Shown here: positions 33,315 to 48,300 of the stretch, in pieces
How the letters are laid out: the number at the start of each line of letters is the position of its first letter
Numbering within the stretch: the first letter of the stretch is position 1
DNA from: Hydnum rufescens UP504
Lineage: Eukaryota > Basidiomycota > Agaricomycetes > Cantharellales > Hydnaceae
Reading direction: 5' to 3'
NCBI GenBank assembly: GCA_014904985.1
Contig: MU129076.1
Coordinates: 32,507-96,506, forward strand
DNA length: 64,000 nt
Made by a program: the position numbers and the translations under genes
The notes under the pieces: model-generated
Seen by the model: only the letters and a program-made list of their open reading frames with translations
What the model was told of the DNA's origin: nothing
Database searches by the model: none

Positions 33315-33982
33315 TCTTTTATCGTAAGAAATTAAGTACATTTCGTAATATATTCCAACGCTGTTTGCCAACGATACAATCGTTCATTAAGGTACATCGA
33401 GTGGTTGAGTGATGCACTTAGGACTCAACGATGGAGTCTAGCCACGGATCACCTAAGTGGACCAGTGTACGGTGTCGCAGGCCAGTACACAACACGTTCA
33501 ACAACACTATCACAGTGGAAGAATGCTACGCATGATCTTGCGAACGAGGACGGGAGATTGGCGGTTGTGCCACCATGTCTGTGTAACCATGAGGCGCGTG
33601 ACCTGCTAATTGCTATCATTGGCAATAATTTGAACCACAGCGGAGGTAACGGCTTTATCAAGACTCTGGGGGGTATAGGTGGTGCTTATTCGGGGGAAAT
33701 TGTCGATCTTGGTCGGGGTAATTGAAGGTACCAAGTTGTCCCACACCACACATTGAGATTCGTCCCCCACGGTCACTCGTCGGGGTTTGTCTGCACCTCA
33801 TTGAACGATCCATCATCGTACCGCACGTACTAAATCGACTCTACAAAGAGACTTGAGACCTTTTGTGCTCCTGCTTATACATTACAATGGTATGGCCACA
33901 TTTGCAAGGTCTTATATCTGTCCTTGGGGCGATGAAACCATTTGCATTCGGAAAATGGATCCAAACACTTGCCCGTGCTGTA
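33315..33982. other. Convergent intergenic region
   Basis: Lies between the 3' ends of the pseudokinase (plus) and the WD40 gene (minus). A 106-codon plus-strand frame at 33405-33725 has no recognisable domain and is not accepted as a gene. No repeat or RNA gene is seen. Confidence 0.4.
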
Positions 33983-35652
33983 TCACTCCTCAAGGAGCTC
34001 AGCCAATTCTCGTTCTTCCTCCTCTGTCAACGTCGTCACCGCCCTCTTTACCTCCCCTCGCGAGCGTAAGAGAGCTTGATACGATCCAGAGAGTATATCT
34101 ACAAGGGATCCAAATGCAAGGATTGTCAATTCCAACAAGCTCTCAAGGGCATTTAAAACACCATACCGCTCAGCTTCCACCGTCGAATCGTTCCATCGAG
34201 ACTAGCACTGACGATCCATGCCTCCTTCTTCCGCTCTGGCGCTTCTGGGAATGATCGTACCCAAGGACACAGCGCGGTCACATCGTGTGAATGAGCGTCT
34301 ACCTCAGCCACTTTCTCCACTTCCGCATTGCGTTCTCCGAACGAGCTGACATCCCACACAGTGATAACATCCCCGGTCCCCGTTAACAAATATGGCTGCG
34401 ATAGCGGGGTAAAAGTCAGTGGAAGGAGACAGCGGACGACGGTAGAGTGAGTGATTGTGGGTGGCGATTTCATATGCTGTGGGAGGGAGACTGAATCATG
34501 ACGGTACAGTCCGTCGACGCTACGAAGGACGCTCATGAGCGCGTAGCGTTGAGGTGAATTACAGGGCATCGGTAGCGTACCACTCCAGACGTGTTGTTGT
34601 GAGATCCATAGCTCACCGACTCCAGTTCGGTGGCCTCGGTACTCACTTTCAACAGTGCCACGCGCCAATCGAGTTCCGTCTGCTCGCGTGTTGACGTCCA
34701 GACTCCAAGCCTTGATCACTCCCATGCTATCGGCAGAATATAGAAGAGGACTTGAGGAGTGAGATGAACCATCGTCATGGAGGTCGAGGCCCAGAGAATC
34801 GACAGGTCGCGTATGTCCACTCAAAGCCCCGATTTGGGGGAGTGCAGTCGATGGAGACACATCAGCATGATCACCCAAGGAGAGAGCAGATATATCCCTA
34901 TTGATGGAAAAGGGAATGGTGAGCGATATCTAACACGCGCCCCAAATTCGAAATATACAAGGCGAACCAAAGTCTCACAGTCTTATCTGCAGAGCCAGAT
35001 GCTAATATTCCAAGAGCCGGGAGGACAGCGAGGGACTTGAGAAAGTCATCATGAGCAGGTGTCGACGATACGAGGGCTTTGGTCTATTATTGCAACGTCA
35101 GCAGTCGTGGATGGAGCTCCAGTAAATGCCAGGTTACGGTCGTGTTCCAAATCTTAATCGTCTACAAGAGGGAATTACATGAGTGAGGATTATGTTGGAT
35201 AGATATCAATAGTATTATTCACCTTATCCCATGAGCCCGTTATCAACAATGTTTCTTTCTTTCTGGAAGTCCCATTCTCAATCGCATAAAAGGCCAGACA
35301 GGTAACAGGGGCCGTGTGCCCACGATATATCTGAATGGTATTCCCGGTCTTCTACAAGTTCAAGATTCCAGGCCAATACGAGAGAACGGCAGAGACTAAC
35401 CTGAAGATCGACACGCCGAGCAACGCCCCCACTTTCTGCAGTCCACGCGTGCTCATCTCGCACGATCATTCTGATCACCTTGCCCTTGAGCTCGATGGGA
35501 TCTCCAACGTGCTTCGTTCGCTCAGCTTTGACTTGTCGTTCCTATCTCTCGAGTGAGGGACAAGAAGAGAAAAATATTTCGACCGATGGTCCCACATGTG
35601 TCTTTTTCAGGTCTGCTTCTGCCTGGAGAAAGTCTGTCACGATAGAAGCCAT
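33983..35652 (-). CDS. WD40-repeat protein, function unknown
   Basis: Starts at 35652 with MASIVTDFLQAEADLKKTHV. After a short intron it reads ERQVKAERTKHVGDPIELKG. Beta-propeller repeats follow: AWTAESGGVARRVDLQ, IYRGHTAPVTCLAFYA, LLITGSWDKTIKIWN, GILASGSADKTVRLW, SLGLDLHDDGSSHSSS with LLYSADSMGVIKAWSLD, YLLTGTGDVITVWDVSSFG and AWIVSASLDGTIRRWKLS. The last intron (donor GTATGG) replaces an early in-frame stop and gives DILSGSYQALLRSRGEVKRA and a Glu-rich end, LTEEEERELAELLEE. Length is about 440 residues. The charged helical C-terminus after the propeller should help identification, but I do not recognise the family with certainty. No frame break was found. Confidence 0.85.
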
Positions 35653-36597
35653 AACAGGCGCGTTCGCGATTTGCTTCCGAGTTTACCTGGCGCTAATCGA
35701 CATGAGAGGCCGTCAATTTTGATCATTTTTGCCTTTCTTACATCTGGGGTTGGATCATTTACCGCTTGGTGGGTGGCAGATGTATCATCTGTTGAAATGG
35801 CGGTTATCGGCTACGGCGTATTCATATCACGTGCCAAATTGCGCTCCCTTTTCTTTGCTGTTCGCCATTCTAGGCACCCCTTTTTACTATATATAGCGTA
35901 GGTACTGCGTGTAAACCCCACTGTTTGTACTCCGCACGTGCCTGCACGAGTCTTTATCACATCATCTCGGAGAGACGATGCATCGCTTCCTACGGGTTAT
36001 CCCATCGCTCTCGTGTAGGGTTTTCACCCAGTTTTAATTGCATTTCGCATGGCGGGATCTGTCCAAATTCCCAACCCAACCCCCTCCCACCGAAGAGGAA
36101 ACTCACAGCCCAAACAGGAGCACTTACAATTACATGGGCCAGGATATTTAACATAGTTACGGTCCCCTTCGGGCCTGAGGCCGCAGGATAGGCTGGGGAC
36201 CTTGTTTCTTTTTCGACCTACTCTCGTATTCGAAAAGTTCATAACTACATTTCCCAATGTATAGAAAACTCGCAACTCTTGGGTTCAGGAAGGACTTGCA
36301 GACCACAGCCGGGGGCATTTCAATCACGTAACTTATGTGATCGATGCTCTACCCTCATTGCGAAATGCTTGATTCAGGACGAGTACGACAGACAGTTCCA
36401 CAGATTGGAGCGTTTTCATTACCAAATACAAGTGTGCACGTCAGCGATCGGGTCCATGAGTAAGTGCGAGCGACGTGACGAGAGGGATTACAAAGATGCG
36501 CATTGAAAGCGAGATATAGGACGTCACGAATTCCGGAAAGCAAAAGAGAAAAGACATACAAATGGAAAGTCTAGGGGAGGGTTAAGAGTGGGGGGAG
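35653..36597. other. Intergenic, nothing recognised
   Basis: Upstream of the WD40 gene and downstream of HSF1. Short frames on both strands (for example 35925-36191) lack domains. A TATATATAG run near 35888 is the only obvious core-promoter-like sequence, and its gene is unclear. Confidence 0.35.
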
Positions 36598-38791
36598 CTA
36601 GGCCTTCTTTCGCTTCGTGCGAGGCTTTTTCTGAGGAGGGGGCCCATCACGGACATCTGTCAAGTTTGGATCCTGTACCAGGCCCGGAGATGCAAAATTG
36701 TCTGAATTTCGTTTGGGCGGCGAGTCTTTACGAGGCGAAGGCGGCTCTAATTTCACTTTAGGGGATTCCGTCCTTCTGACATATACAGGAGCGACAGGGA
36801 ATTCAGCGGAAGAGATGTCATCACCATCCCGCGCTTCTGCGACCGTCGCCGCCCGCCCCGTAATAGTTTGTGGATCTGGGGCCTCGAACCGCGACGAGTC
36901 GAATGCATTCTCGGTTGCGGTGTTGAACTGGTTGATAAGGGTTTCGATATCCATTGACTGGTCATCTCCCCCTAATCCTATCCCAAGTTTCCCCCCACCA
37001 GCGTCTGTGACGGACGTTCCAAGATCATTTCCAGCGTCTGTGATGGAATCAAATCGATTGCCCAAGGCATCATTGGGAGAAGAGGACAACTCGAATGTTG
37101 ATGGATCCATCCCCAGACTCTCCATGATTGCTTCGAGGTTCATTTGTACATCTTCGACATCCGCTTCCACGTCCTGCGAAGAGCTGTACGTCTTCCGCAG
37201 ACCCGCCGTGTTCGCGCTTAGCGCGGGGTTAGGATCGGGGGGCAAGAATAACTCGTGCGGATCGTTTGGTTCCGTGTATCGTGACAGGTTCAATGGCTCT
37301 GCTGACAATACGTCGTTTCCAGATGTCCCTGTCAGGAAGTCGTTGTGGCTGTAATCAGCCAGTTGATTCAGGTTGATCCCAAAGTCGTCGGGGTTGTAGC
37401 TGCTAACTTCAGAAAAGGTGGGTGGTATGGTTTGGTCGGAGGCGGGATATGAGGGCATTTGAGAAAGTGTGGCGAGGAGTCGCTGCGGAGAAGCCGATGC
37501 GTTCAACAACGAAGCCAGGGATGCACGGAGTGCGAGATCGTTGTTCGAGTCAGATGCTTCACTCCGAGGTGATGGAGATCGATTATACATGTTGTATGGT
37601 ATTGATGGTGTTCGCCTTGCAACCTGTGAATTTGACCTTTGAATTGTTGGGCGAACTTCCTTGGTGACTTCGGGCTTTTCCTCTACATCGTCTGAACCTG
37701 GGGTTACAACATCGACGACAGGGGTATCATAGGGTGCAGTAGCTTCGGTAAACCGATCTATGGACGTATTGCACTCAGTGTAGTTGGGATTACAAAGAAC
37801 ATTCAGACACTCACCAGTGTCAAGAAGGCTTGGGCTAACAGATTCCTCAACAAACGATTTCGACAACGTAGGTTTTTCCCGCATCATACCGTCGCCGATC
37901 AGTAGCCTGCCCTTGTGACGCTGTGCTTGACTTGGGGTTGGGGAACGATCCCTCCCCTCACCCTGTCTTGAGGCGTTAGCACCTGACGGAGCACTGCCGA
38001 AAACTCCGGCCAAGAACTTGAGGATACGTTCGATGGTATCTTGTTGTTTTTTGTGTCGCTCCTGGGCGGCAATAGTTTCCTGCCATAACTGGTTATTCGA
38101 TTCTTGAAGCGCCTGTAACTCAGCAGAGATAGAGGACTGGTGAAGTTTAATGACAGAAAGTTCCCCTGCAATAGAATGTAATGCGAGTGGACCGGACGAT
38201 GCGGAAAGACCATCGATCGCAGTGCCGGCAGCCATGTGTGCAGAGGATGCATCAGTGGTTTGAACATCTATTGGGGCGGATCCGGTAGCCCCTGGACCTT
38301 TCTTGCGTTGGATCCGATCCAGCATGTCAGGCCGATCGCGCTGGAAATGGGGCTCAGAGAATTGCCATAATTCGGTTTCAGTCTCATTCTTAAGAACGCC
38401 TTGCTGGAGCTGGGGGACCTTGTGGAAGCCGTACATATTCAACTGTCGCACGAATGAAGCAAAATTGCCGTGTTTGAAGAAGCGAGGGAGGACCTCGCGT
38501 CCCAATCGTTCATGATTGGGAACTGAAACAGAATCAGTCCAACGCTCTTAGGAGGAAATCGGAGAATTAAACCGTACCAAAAAATGATTCGCCGTCCTCT
38601 GCCCATCTTATGAGTTCATCTGTTTGTGTGTCATTCACCATCCTAATGTTCTTAGCATCAGCATGGAGCCATTTTGAATGCTAGCCTACGGACGAATATA
38701 GTTTATTTAAGAACGCAGGTACCGTTGCCCGGGGTCTCGCAGGCACTGACGGCCCGGTGGTTCGAGTGAGGGCGAGACGGTCAGCCATCAT
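36598..38791 (-). CDS. HSF1: Heat shock transcription factor HSF1
   Basis: Nuclear trimeric activator of chaperone genes. Start at 38791 (MMADRLALTRTTG). The DNA-binding domain is assembled over two introns: VPAFLNKLYS joins MVNDTQTDELIRWAEDGESF, then VPNHERLGREVLPRFFKHGNFASFVRQLNMYGFHKV, the recognition-helix region, and ELWQFSEPHFQRDRPDMLDRI. A leucine-zipper-like coiled coil follows (ELSVIKLHQSSISAELQALQ to ILKFLAGVFG), the trimerisation region. The rest is a long acidic and Ser/Pro-rich activation region, ending with a basic KKPRTKRKKA tail that may be a nuclear signal. The main exon is one uninterrupted 635-codon frame. Total length is about 700 residues. The first intron (about 55 bp, GTCC...TTAG) fits only one phase. 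Divergent from the TBC gene. Confidence 0.95.
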
Positions 38792-39074
38792 CCGAGAACG
38801 ATAGGTCAGGATATCGCGCTGGATCTTATCCGAAGGAGGGAACGAGCAGAACAGGACTCGTTCAAGCAGTTAGTAGCTCAGAAATATACGAGGGGGGGAC
38901 GATAATAGTTGACGGCGCCCAAATTGAAGCTGAAGAACGAACACTGCGGAATTAGCCGCATGTAATTCTGTTGTCTCTCATCCCTCTATTTCTCTCTTTT
39001 CCTCATTTCTCTATAAACCGAAATCTCGCTGTTCGTTGGTGCCTTGCATATCTGCCGTTTTGTGAATTCACAAG
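38792..39074. promoter_or_regulatory. Bidirectional promoter, HSF1 / TBC gene
   Basis: A 283-bp gap between divergent start codons. It has pyrimidine-rich stretches (CTCTATTTCTCTCTTTTCC near 38980) close to the TBC side and a CTATAAAC sequence at about 39011, 60 bp before the TBC ATG, which could be a TATA element. I did not find a clean heat-shock element of alternating GAA/TTC units. Confidence 0.45.
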
Positions 39075-42000
39075 ATGGACAGCATGCAATTTCGAGAAGG
39101 TACCAATTTGAACCGACAAGATATTCCCGCTGGCATTTATCCTCGCCACCAAGATGCGAGCCCCGAATTCTCTGTATTTACTCAGATGCGTGCAGAGTCA
39201 GGAAGGACAAAAAGTCACTCTCACTTGCAAGTAAATACCGCAGCTATTGGAAAGGATTCATCAAAATCCCTTCGACAGCCTGCATCCTCCTCCCCTCTTG
39301 ATTCAGAATCTCTTCTTGCATATACCCGAGACTCCGCTCCATATCCACCCTCAAATAATACTTTCGTTCGCACACCTATCCTTCCTCACCCCCACGCCCC
39401 GAAAGCGCCCCCCAGGCACAGTGTCTTGCAGCCCGCCATCCACAGGAGTCCCCTAGGTGCTGCACAATCCCCCATCTATCATGTCTCTCCAGGCCATAAG
39501 GCTCTATTAGATGCACTGTCGATGGCAGCTACGGTCGGACATACTCAAGGGCCTCTACAGGGCAAGGCCACGATACGTGGTCGCACTTCTCATGACTTGC
39601 TGTCTTCACCAGGGCCCGTTCCAATCGAATTCGCTTTGAAAGATCATCGGGAACAGGGGAAGCCCCCACAAGAGAGTCCTGGAGTCGAGTTCGTGGTGCC
39701 TCCAACGGACGTTCTGTCTGCTCCAAAGTTCGCCAAGAGCCCATCATCAGGACCGTCTATCCATGTGTCTGATGTAGCAGATGCCACGAGAGATTTGGAA
39801 TTGATAGTACGACCTCGGCCGAATGCCTCGGTTGAAAAGCCACGGCCTCGATCCAGATCCTTCTCTGGTATCATCACAGCATTTGAGACTCCAAGGCAGG
39901 TGGCCCCTTCCCGACATGTTTCACATGGACTAATTGCAATACAGTCTACTACCTCTGGGGAGTCATCCAGAATACGCCCGTGTGCACTCGCCATCGTCGC
40001 ACACTACTCATTCATTGCCGTCTACTCCTATGGCCGATGATTCCAACGGACCTGGGCCCGGTAGGGCTAGTGCTCGACCCCACCGTTCTACGCCTCCCCC
40101 TGCCCCAATGACTAGCCAAGCCCAACAACGACAGCGTGCCGGATCCCCCCCTATGCGACGCAAATTGTCCAAGCCTGCCCCACTGAGAGATTTGGGCCGG
40201 CAAGGACCCTCGAAACCATCAGCTGGCTCTTTATCTGCACCTCCTGGCTCCCAATTTAACATCAGCCAATTTGCTTCGGTTCCGCCATCTTCTCCTTCCC
40301 GACTCAGCCATGATATTCCTGACTCACGTTTACCGAAATCCGAGCACGGCAACCGCCTCCCAGGAGGCGATAAATCGGTCCACGACCCGACCGATTCGTT
40401 CCACGCATACGTCCTGGAGGATTACGGTGTTGAGCTGGGCTCGGAATGGACTGGCACCACTGCAGTGCAAGATGACACCTCACAATTGGCAGTATCATCG
40501 CCAAGCCTGACTTCTTCTCCCGCATCTCAAACCTCCCGAACTCAGTCCTTGCGGTCAAGAATCTCTTTGCCGGCATTACGGAGTGCACGTCGAAGACAAG
40601 ATTCAATTCAAACCACTGAAGTCAAGGAAGAGATAGTAGAAGTGGAAGACATGGAGTTCACTCTAATCCGTCCCACCGTCGCGCAGTACGCTTCAGTACG
40701 TGATAGTGAGGATACTGCATCCGACAGCGCACGTTCTTTGAGGGATACATTGTCCATTCCCACTGAAGGTGTTTTGCCTGACCGTGATAGCTCGCGCTCA
40801 TGTAGCCCATTGCCTCTATCCCCGGGGTCTCCCTCTCCTCTGTCAGTATCTCCCTTCGAGGCGACATCCGCTGTTTCATTGCACCCTCCACCGCTTCCAC
40901 ATCATGTCCCCACGCCTCCCGTCAATCAACGTTCGATCCAGTCACATCGGCAGCTCGAACTGAAATGGATCTCCGTTATGGGTGCGACGCCCAGCTCAGA
41001 AGCGAAGAAAAGTCGAAAGATTAGGAAACTTGTCGTTGATGGTATACCGGCATCCGTTCGCGGTGTCGTATGGTACGTTTGGTTCTGTTGTCAACATTAG
41101 TATGCAACGACACCTCATGGCTCTCGGTTCAAGGCTGTATCTGACCGATAGCAAGGGCCGAAGAATGCCGGGGCTGTATCCCCAACTATGCAAGCGAGGC
41201 AGAGTTGCCGTTTCCAATGATATTTGGATTGATATTCAAAGGCAACCCCAATCTCATCTATATTTCATGATGTCTATGATACTGAAATAGATTGCCTGCA
41301 GTCGTTTCCAGGACCACCCACACTTGCGTGATCCTGACGGCCCATTGATGTCGGTCCTTCAGGCGTATCTATGTATGGTACCCGACACCCAATACAGCTA
41401 CGGTAAGTTATGTTTAAAAACACCCGAATCATTTTGGAGTGATTTGACCGATTCCGGGTCCTCAGGCTTGGCATTGATCGCTGGCCACATTTTACTGCAA
41501 ACCCCAGAAGAGGATGCCTTTTGGACGTTTGTGGCCTTAATGGATAACCATCCACGAGGCTATTTTTCTCCCACAGCAAGATTGCTGGAGGTCGATGCGA
41601 TTTTATTCGAAATGGCTGTTATGTCCTTTGATAAGGGTTTAGCCACACGGCTATTTGTGCGTGTCCTCTGTCTATAAAACCTATCCCCCTCTCATCCATG
41701 GTTGGCAGACTGATCTACAAGTGAAGCCGATGGATTTCTGTCGCCACTGGTAGGCTAACTTCGTGAACATAGGCTGACGGTGATATCCTGATCTAAATCT
41801 CCATCAAGGTTCACAACCCTTTTCGCCGTTGTATTGCCTCCAACGCATCTGAACCGCGCTTGGGATGCCGTCATGTATTTTGAAGGTGTCCCTGCCGTAG
41901 TTTCCATTTGCGGCACACAGACTGATGTCATCACCTAGGGCCTGTCTTGTTGTTCCGACTTGGCCTCGCCGTCCTCACATTCTGTCGCTCGTTCATATTA

Positions 42001-42210
42001 GATACCTCCCAGTGTCGGTCCTCTGCGGACGCTCTCGCTTTTCTCCTTCAACCTCCAGTTGAAGTTTTCCCCTCCGATCCTGACCACATAGTTTCCACCG
42101 CCATGGCGGCCAAGCTCAAGGAGGATGACATACGGAAGCTTAGGCCAAAAATAGAAGCCCGACTGAAAAAACAAACGCTCGTAGCGCGGCCCCCCATATT
42201 CGTTCGTTAG
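39075..42210 (+). CDS. TBC-domain Rab GTPase-activating protein
   Basis: Likely GAP for a Rab GTPase in vesicle traffic. A long disordered N-terminal half (Ser/Pro-rich, about 600 residues) precedes the TBC domain. The domain starts at LELKWISVMG and runs through KIRKLVVDGIPASVRGVVW, NDIWIDIQR, DGPLMSVLQAYLCMVPDTQYSYG, LALIAGHILLQTPEEDAFW, MDNHPRGYFSP, KPMDFCRHW, FTTLFAVVLPPTHLNRAWDA and LLFRLGLAVL. The arginine-finger motif IxxDxxR is intact (I 41222, D 41231, R 41240). The glutamine-finger position, normally YxQ, reads Y-S-Y across the intron at 41403. The N-terminal frame change near 39870-39972 is explained by an intron of about 103 bp (GTATCA...TCCAG). The frame near 41080-41320 needs introns I did not fully place. 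Confidence 0.87.
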
Positions 42211-42541
42211 CTTCTCTGATGATACTGACATCAACATTCGATTTCATCTATTCCCTATTTGGGTTCTATGCTTAAGGACCATATCTGTTAAACTTTCTTT
42301 CAACATTCCTTCGTGCTCGCCTAATTTGCTAGTTACTTTCCCTTTTTTATTCTCAATGCTCTTCATCTCACTTGCGGTTTTGCAAGCATACGGATACCTC
42401 TGATGAGGCACTTATTGCAGTTATTCTCACCGATTCACCACATATAGCCTGCATCATTTGTTATTCATTGTACAACCAGGATGTACATCGAAATCCAAGG
42501 CTATTGTTGGCATGATGTTGTCTTTCTTGTATTCCATCGCT
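42211..42541. other. Convergent intergenic region
   Basis: Short AT-rich spacer between the TBC gene stop and the SPE3-LYS9 stop, with no gene. It must hold both 3' untranslated regions and terminators; no clear signal can be singled out. Confidence 0.4.
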
Positions 42542-45196
<2,655 letters not shown>

Positions 45197-45345
45197 CTAA
45201 AGCCTCGAAAAAAAACTCGCTTGGCCAATTCTGTCACAGCGTGACCTTGCAATACATAGCACAACACACAACAACTGGGATTTCTGGTGTATTCGTAGTG
45301 TACATTCGATCGATCAAAGAGTCCTGTTAAATTCAAAACATACCG

Positions 45346-48300
45346 CTAGATATAGATCGGCAGAGTCAAGTTGAAACCACGCCAGTCAATAGTATCGTCG
45401 GAGGTCAACTCTTTCTCTCCGATAAGGAAATCGAGTGGGGCTGCAACTAGGTGACCCTTGACCTCGGAGAGCTTATCCTTGATGGTTTCGAGCGACAGAG
45501 ATTCATTCGCCACATGACCAGGGGTTACCTTGGGAAGGAACTCCTACAAGACCGTTTATTCCAGAGATTCCGCATGGAAAAACATGGACAGACTGTACCT
45601 TGTACTCACTCCACGTGCGGATTCGGTTAGACGGAACGTGATGGAAAATCTCCGAAAAGACGGCCTGATTATGCTCGGCCGTCTGGTTCCACCGGTACCA
45701 GAATTCTGCGGCAGTAGATGAGGATCTATGTTCTTGAGAGCATAATGGGTCACACCTTCGTCCAATGGATCTATCACAATCTCCGTCTCTGGTAGATGCG
45801 ATTCATCGTAGTTCGGGATAGGGCTGGGCCTCATGAACGACGTGATCGGGTCTTTGTCACTGGAACATATCTGGGGCTCGATTAATCCCAGGTGCTCTGT
45901 TCATTGATATCGTTACGGAGACTAGATAATTTCTGAAGTCAAGATAGACTCACTGCGGAACAACTTGCGCCGGAGAGAAGCCGCAAAGCGACCAGCCCTC
46001 GACTTTGGCAAAATATGTGGGTATCCTGGGTGCAAGGGAGCCACAAAAATAACTCACCGGCCGTCCGTCCATGCGAGAGGGAATCATATCAGTGTCTTCT
46101 ACGACGAGGGCAATCTCAGAGTCGCCATCACCCCGTTGCGAGCGATCGTTAAAATTGGCGGATCCCATCTAAATGCACTGATGTAAATATCAAGACCTTG
46201 AGGACTAAGCAGGGTTCGTACAATAACGCGTGTGTCGTCTACGATCATAAGCTGCCAAGGATCTCGATGAGGGCTTGGTCACCAAACTGGGAAGTGACAT
46301 GGAATGTTCATTACCTTAGTATGTATATAGACCAGATTGGATACATAACTGTTCCGCAAAATGAAGATGAAAATAGGATTTCACGCAGCATCGAGAGAGA
46401 AGTTACTTACGCGTTTCTTTCTTCTTCACGAGTACCAAGCCACCCCTCCTGCCTAAGGGGAGTACGATCCCGCTGCACATGCTGACTGACGCTATCGGAA
46501 ACTCTCTGATCTGAGCGAGTCGCCCCGTTCTCAAACTGTCGGATGATATCGGCAGATTCCCGAAGAGTCTGCGGCACCCTAACCTCTTTGACCTCCTGCT
46601 TCTGCTTCATTTCGGAGGTAGCTGTGGTGGTCAAATCACCTTGCTTGGTAGCCACAGTCTTGACCTTGACTTTATAATCGGGCTGTGCATGGTCGGACCC
46701 CAGCCACTGCCGCGCTAAGGCTACTTCAGCCTGCTCAAACCCTACTCCACTCCTCTTCTCCATGGATTCGACGAGGGAAGCGGGGGCATTGATACGCTAC
46801 ATAGACAGCACCATCAGTTGAAGACGCATTACCATCAGCCCCTCGTAGGCACTTACGTCATATGTGCGAAGATGATAAAAGCGGATATAGTCCGTTCTAG
46901 AGAATTCAGAGTAAGCGGTTGAGGCACACTGAACCAGGAAAGGAAGGATGCTGTACGGATTGTAACCGGCCTTACGAATCTCTTCATAGATGGAATGACC
47001 TCCACGGTTAATGGTCCGGTATTGTGCGGCTCTGTTGATTGGAAATCACTAACACAAATGGAAAGCATAGTTGGCTGTTTGCTTACAAGATGGTCTTGAT
47101 AGATGTCGTCTCCAATGATCCAGCGAAGCTAGGGACCTGAGACAGAACTCAGGAACACTCTGACATTTCCAGATCGAGACGCAAAGCGGATGGGTCACCT
47201 CAGGGAACACAACAATGACCTAGGTAAAACAAGTCACTAAAGGAAAGGCACATATTTGATCTCACTGCTTACTCGGAACTTTTTACCCTCTCGTGCTGCA
47301 CCAATGATTCGTTGAACCAAGGCCTCAGCAATGCGATTCTTGACAGGACCTTGGGAACCAGTATTGGAAATACTATGATAGAAACAATTGCAGCGACATC
47401 GAAAGTCAGTTGTGGTGGTGGTACTAACAAGAATTGGTTCTCTGACAGCATAAAATTAGTCTTCGGAATTAGATACACTTGGGTCCAACATAGACGTACC
47501 AATGTATATAAAGTGGACAGCTTCATGTATCAACTGAATGTCTATTAATAATGGGGAAATTGAGATAAGCAGGGGGAAACAGCATCGATTTCGAAGCAGA
47601 ATAGACCAACAGGCATTTTGAATAGAGTGCTCGGTCAAAACGCCATGGCTCCAATCACTAACACTCCGCACTACTTGCACGTTGCAGGTACCGTGGGGAG
47701 GGTATCCCTCTTCATCATCGGGGGGAGCATACTCCCCCTGCCATCTTTGCTTAAACCGGCGACCGGTTGCTAGCCAAGCTTCACGGTGTGGATGACCTAG
47801 TATAAAATTGGGTATCAATGTGGATCCTTCGCGGATTCGGTTCTTTTTTGGTACTTACGGACAATGGCCTCATTGGGGGCTGCACGAACGTCGTGAGGGA
47901 GCGCAAGCCACTCGAATCGTCTGAAAATGATGAATGTCAGAACGAATATAATGTCACCGTTTCAAGAGTGTTAAGCACCCATCATTACGATACTATATTG
48001 AGGTTTCGAAAACAAATCGATCAGCTTTATAGTGTAATACGCAATGTTCCAAATGTACATGCCTTGCGGCGTTTAATCTCATTCCAACGCTCGACGAAAT
48101 GCTGCGTCACATCGAGAACAACGGGACCGACAATCGTCATGTGGCACTGCAGAAACATCAGCGAAGGGCGAAAGCTTATGCACAGCCATACATACATCTT
48201 GCCATGGCATGCGAGGTTGCTCTCGAACCGAGATGGTGTTGCTCCAGGGATGACTCACTTCTTGAAAATCGCGGAAGCGGGCGTCATTGTAATCCTGGCC

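Noticed and set aside
33405..33725. 106-codon plus-strand frame
   Set aside because: No domain and no family resemblance; it is in the convergent spacer between two confirmed genes.
38792..39074. Heat-shock elements controlling HSF1 itself
   Set aside because: GAA and TTC triplets are present but I could not find three alternating units with correct 2-base spacing, so self-regulation is not supported by what I see.
39869..39972. Frame break in the TBC gene N-terminus
   Set aside because: An intron of about 103 bp (GTATCA...TCCAG) joins the two open frames in phase, so no damage needs to be assumed.
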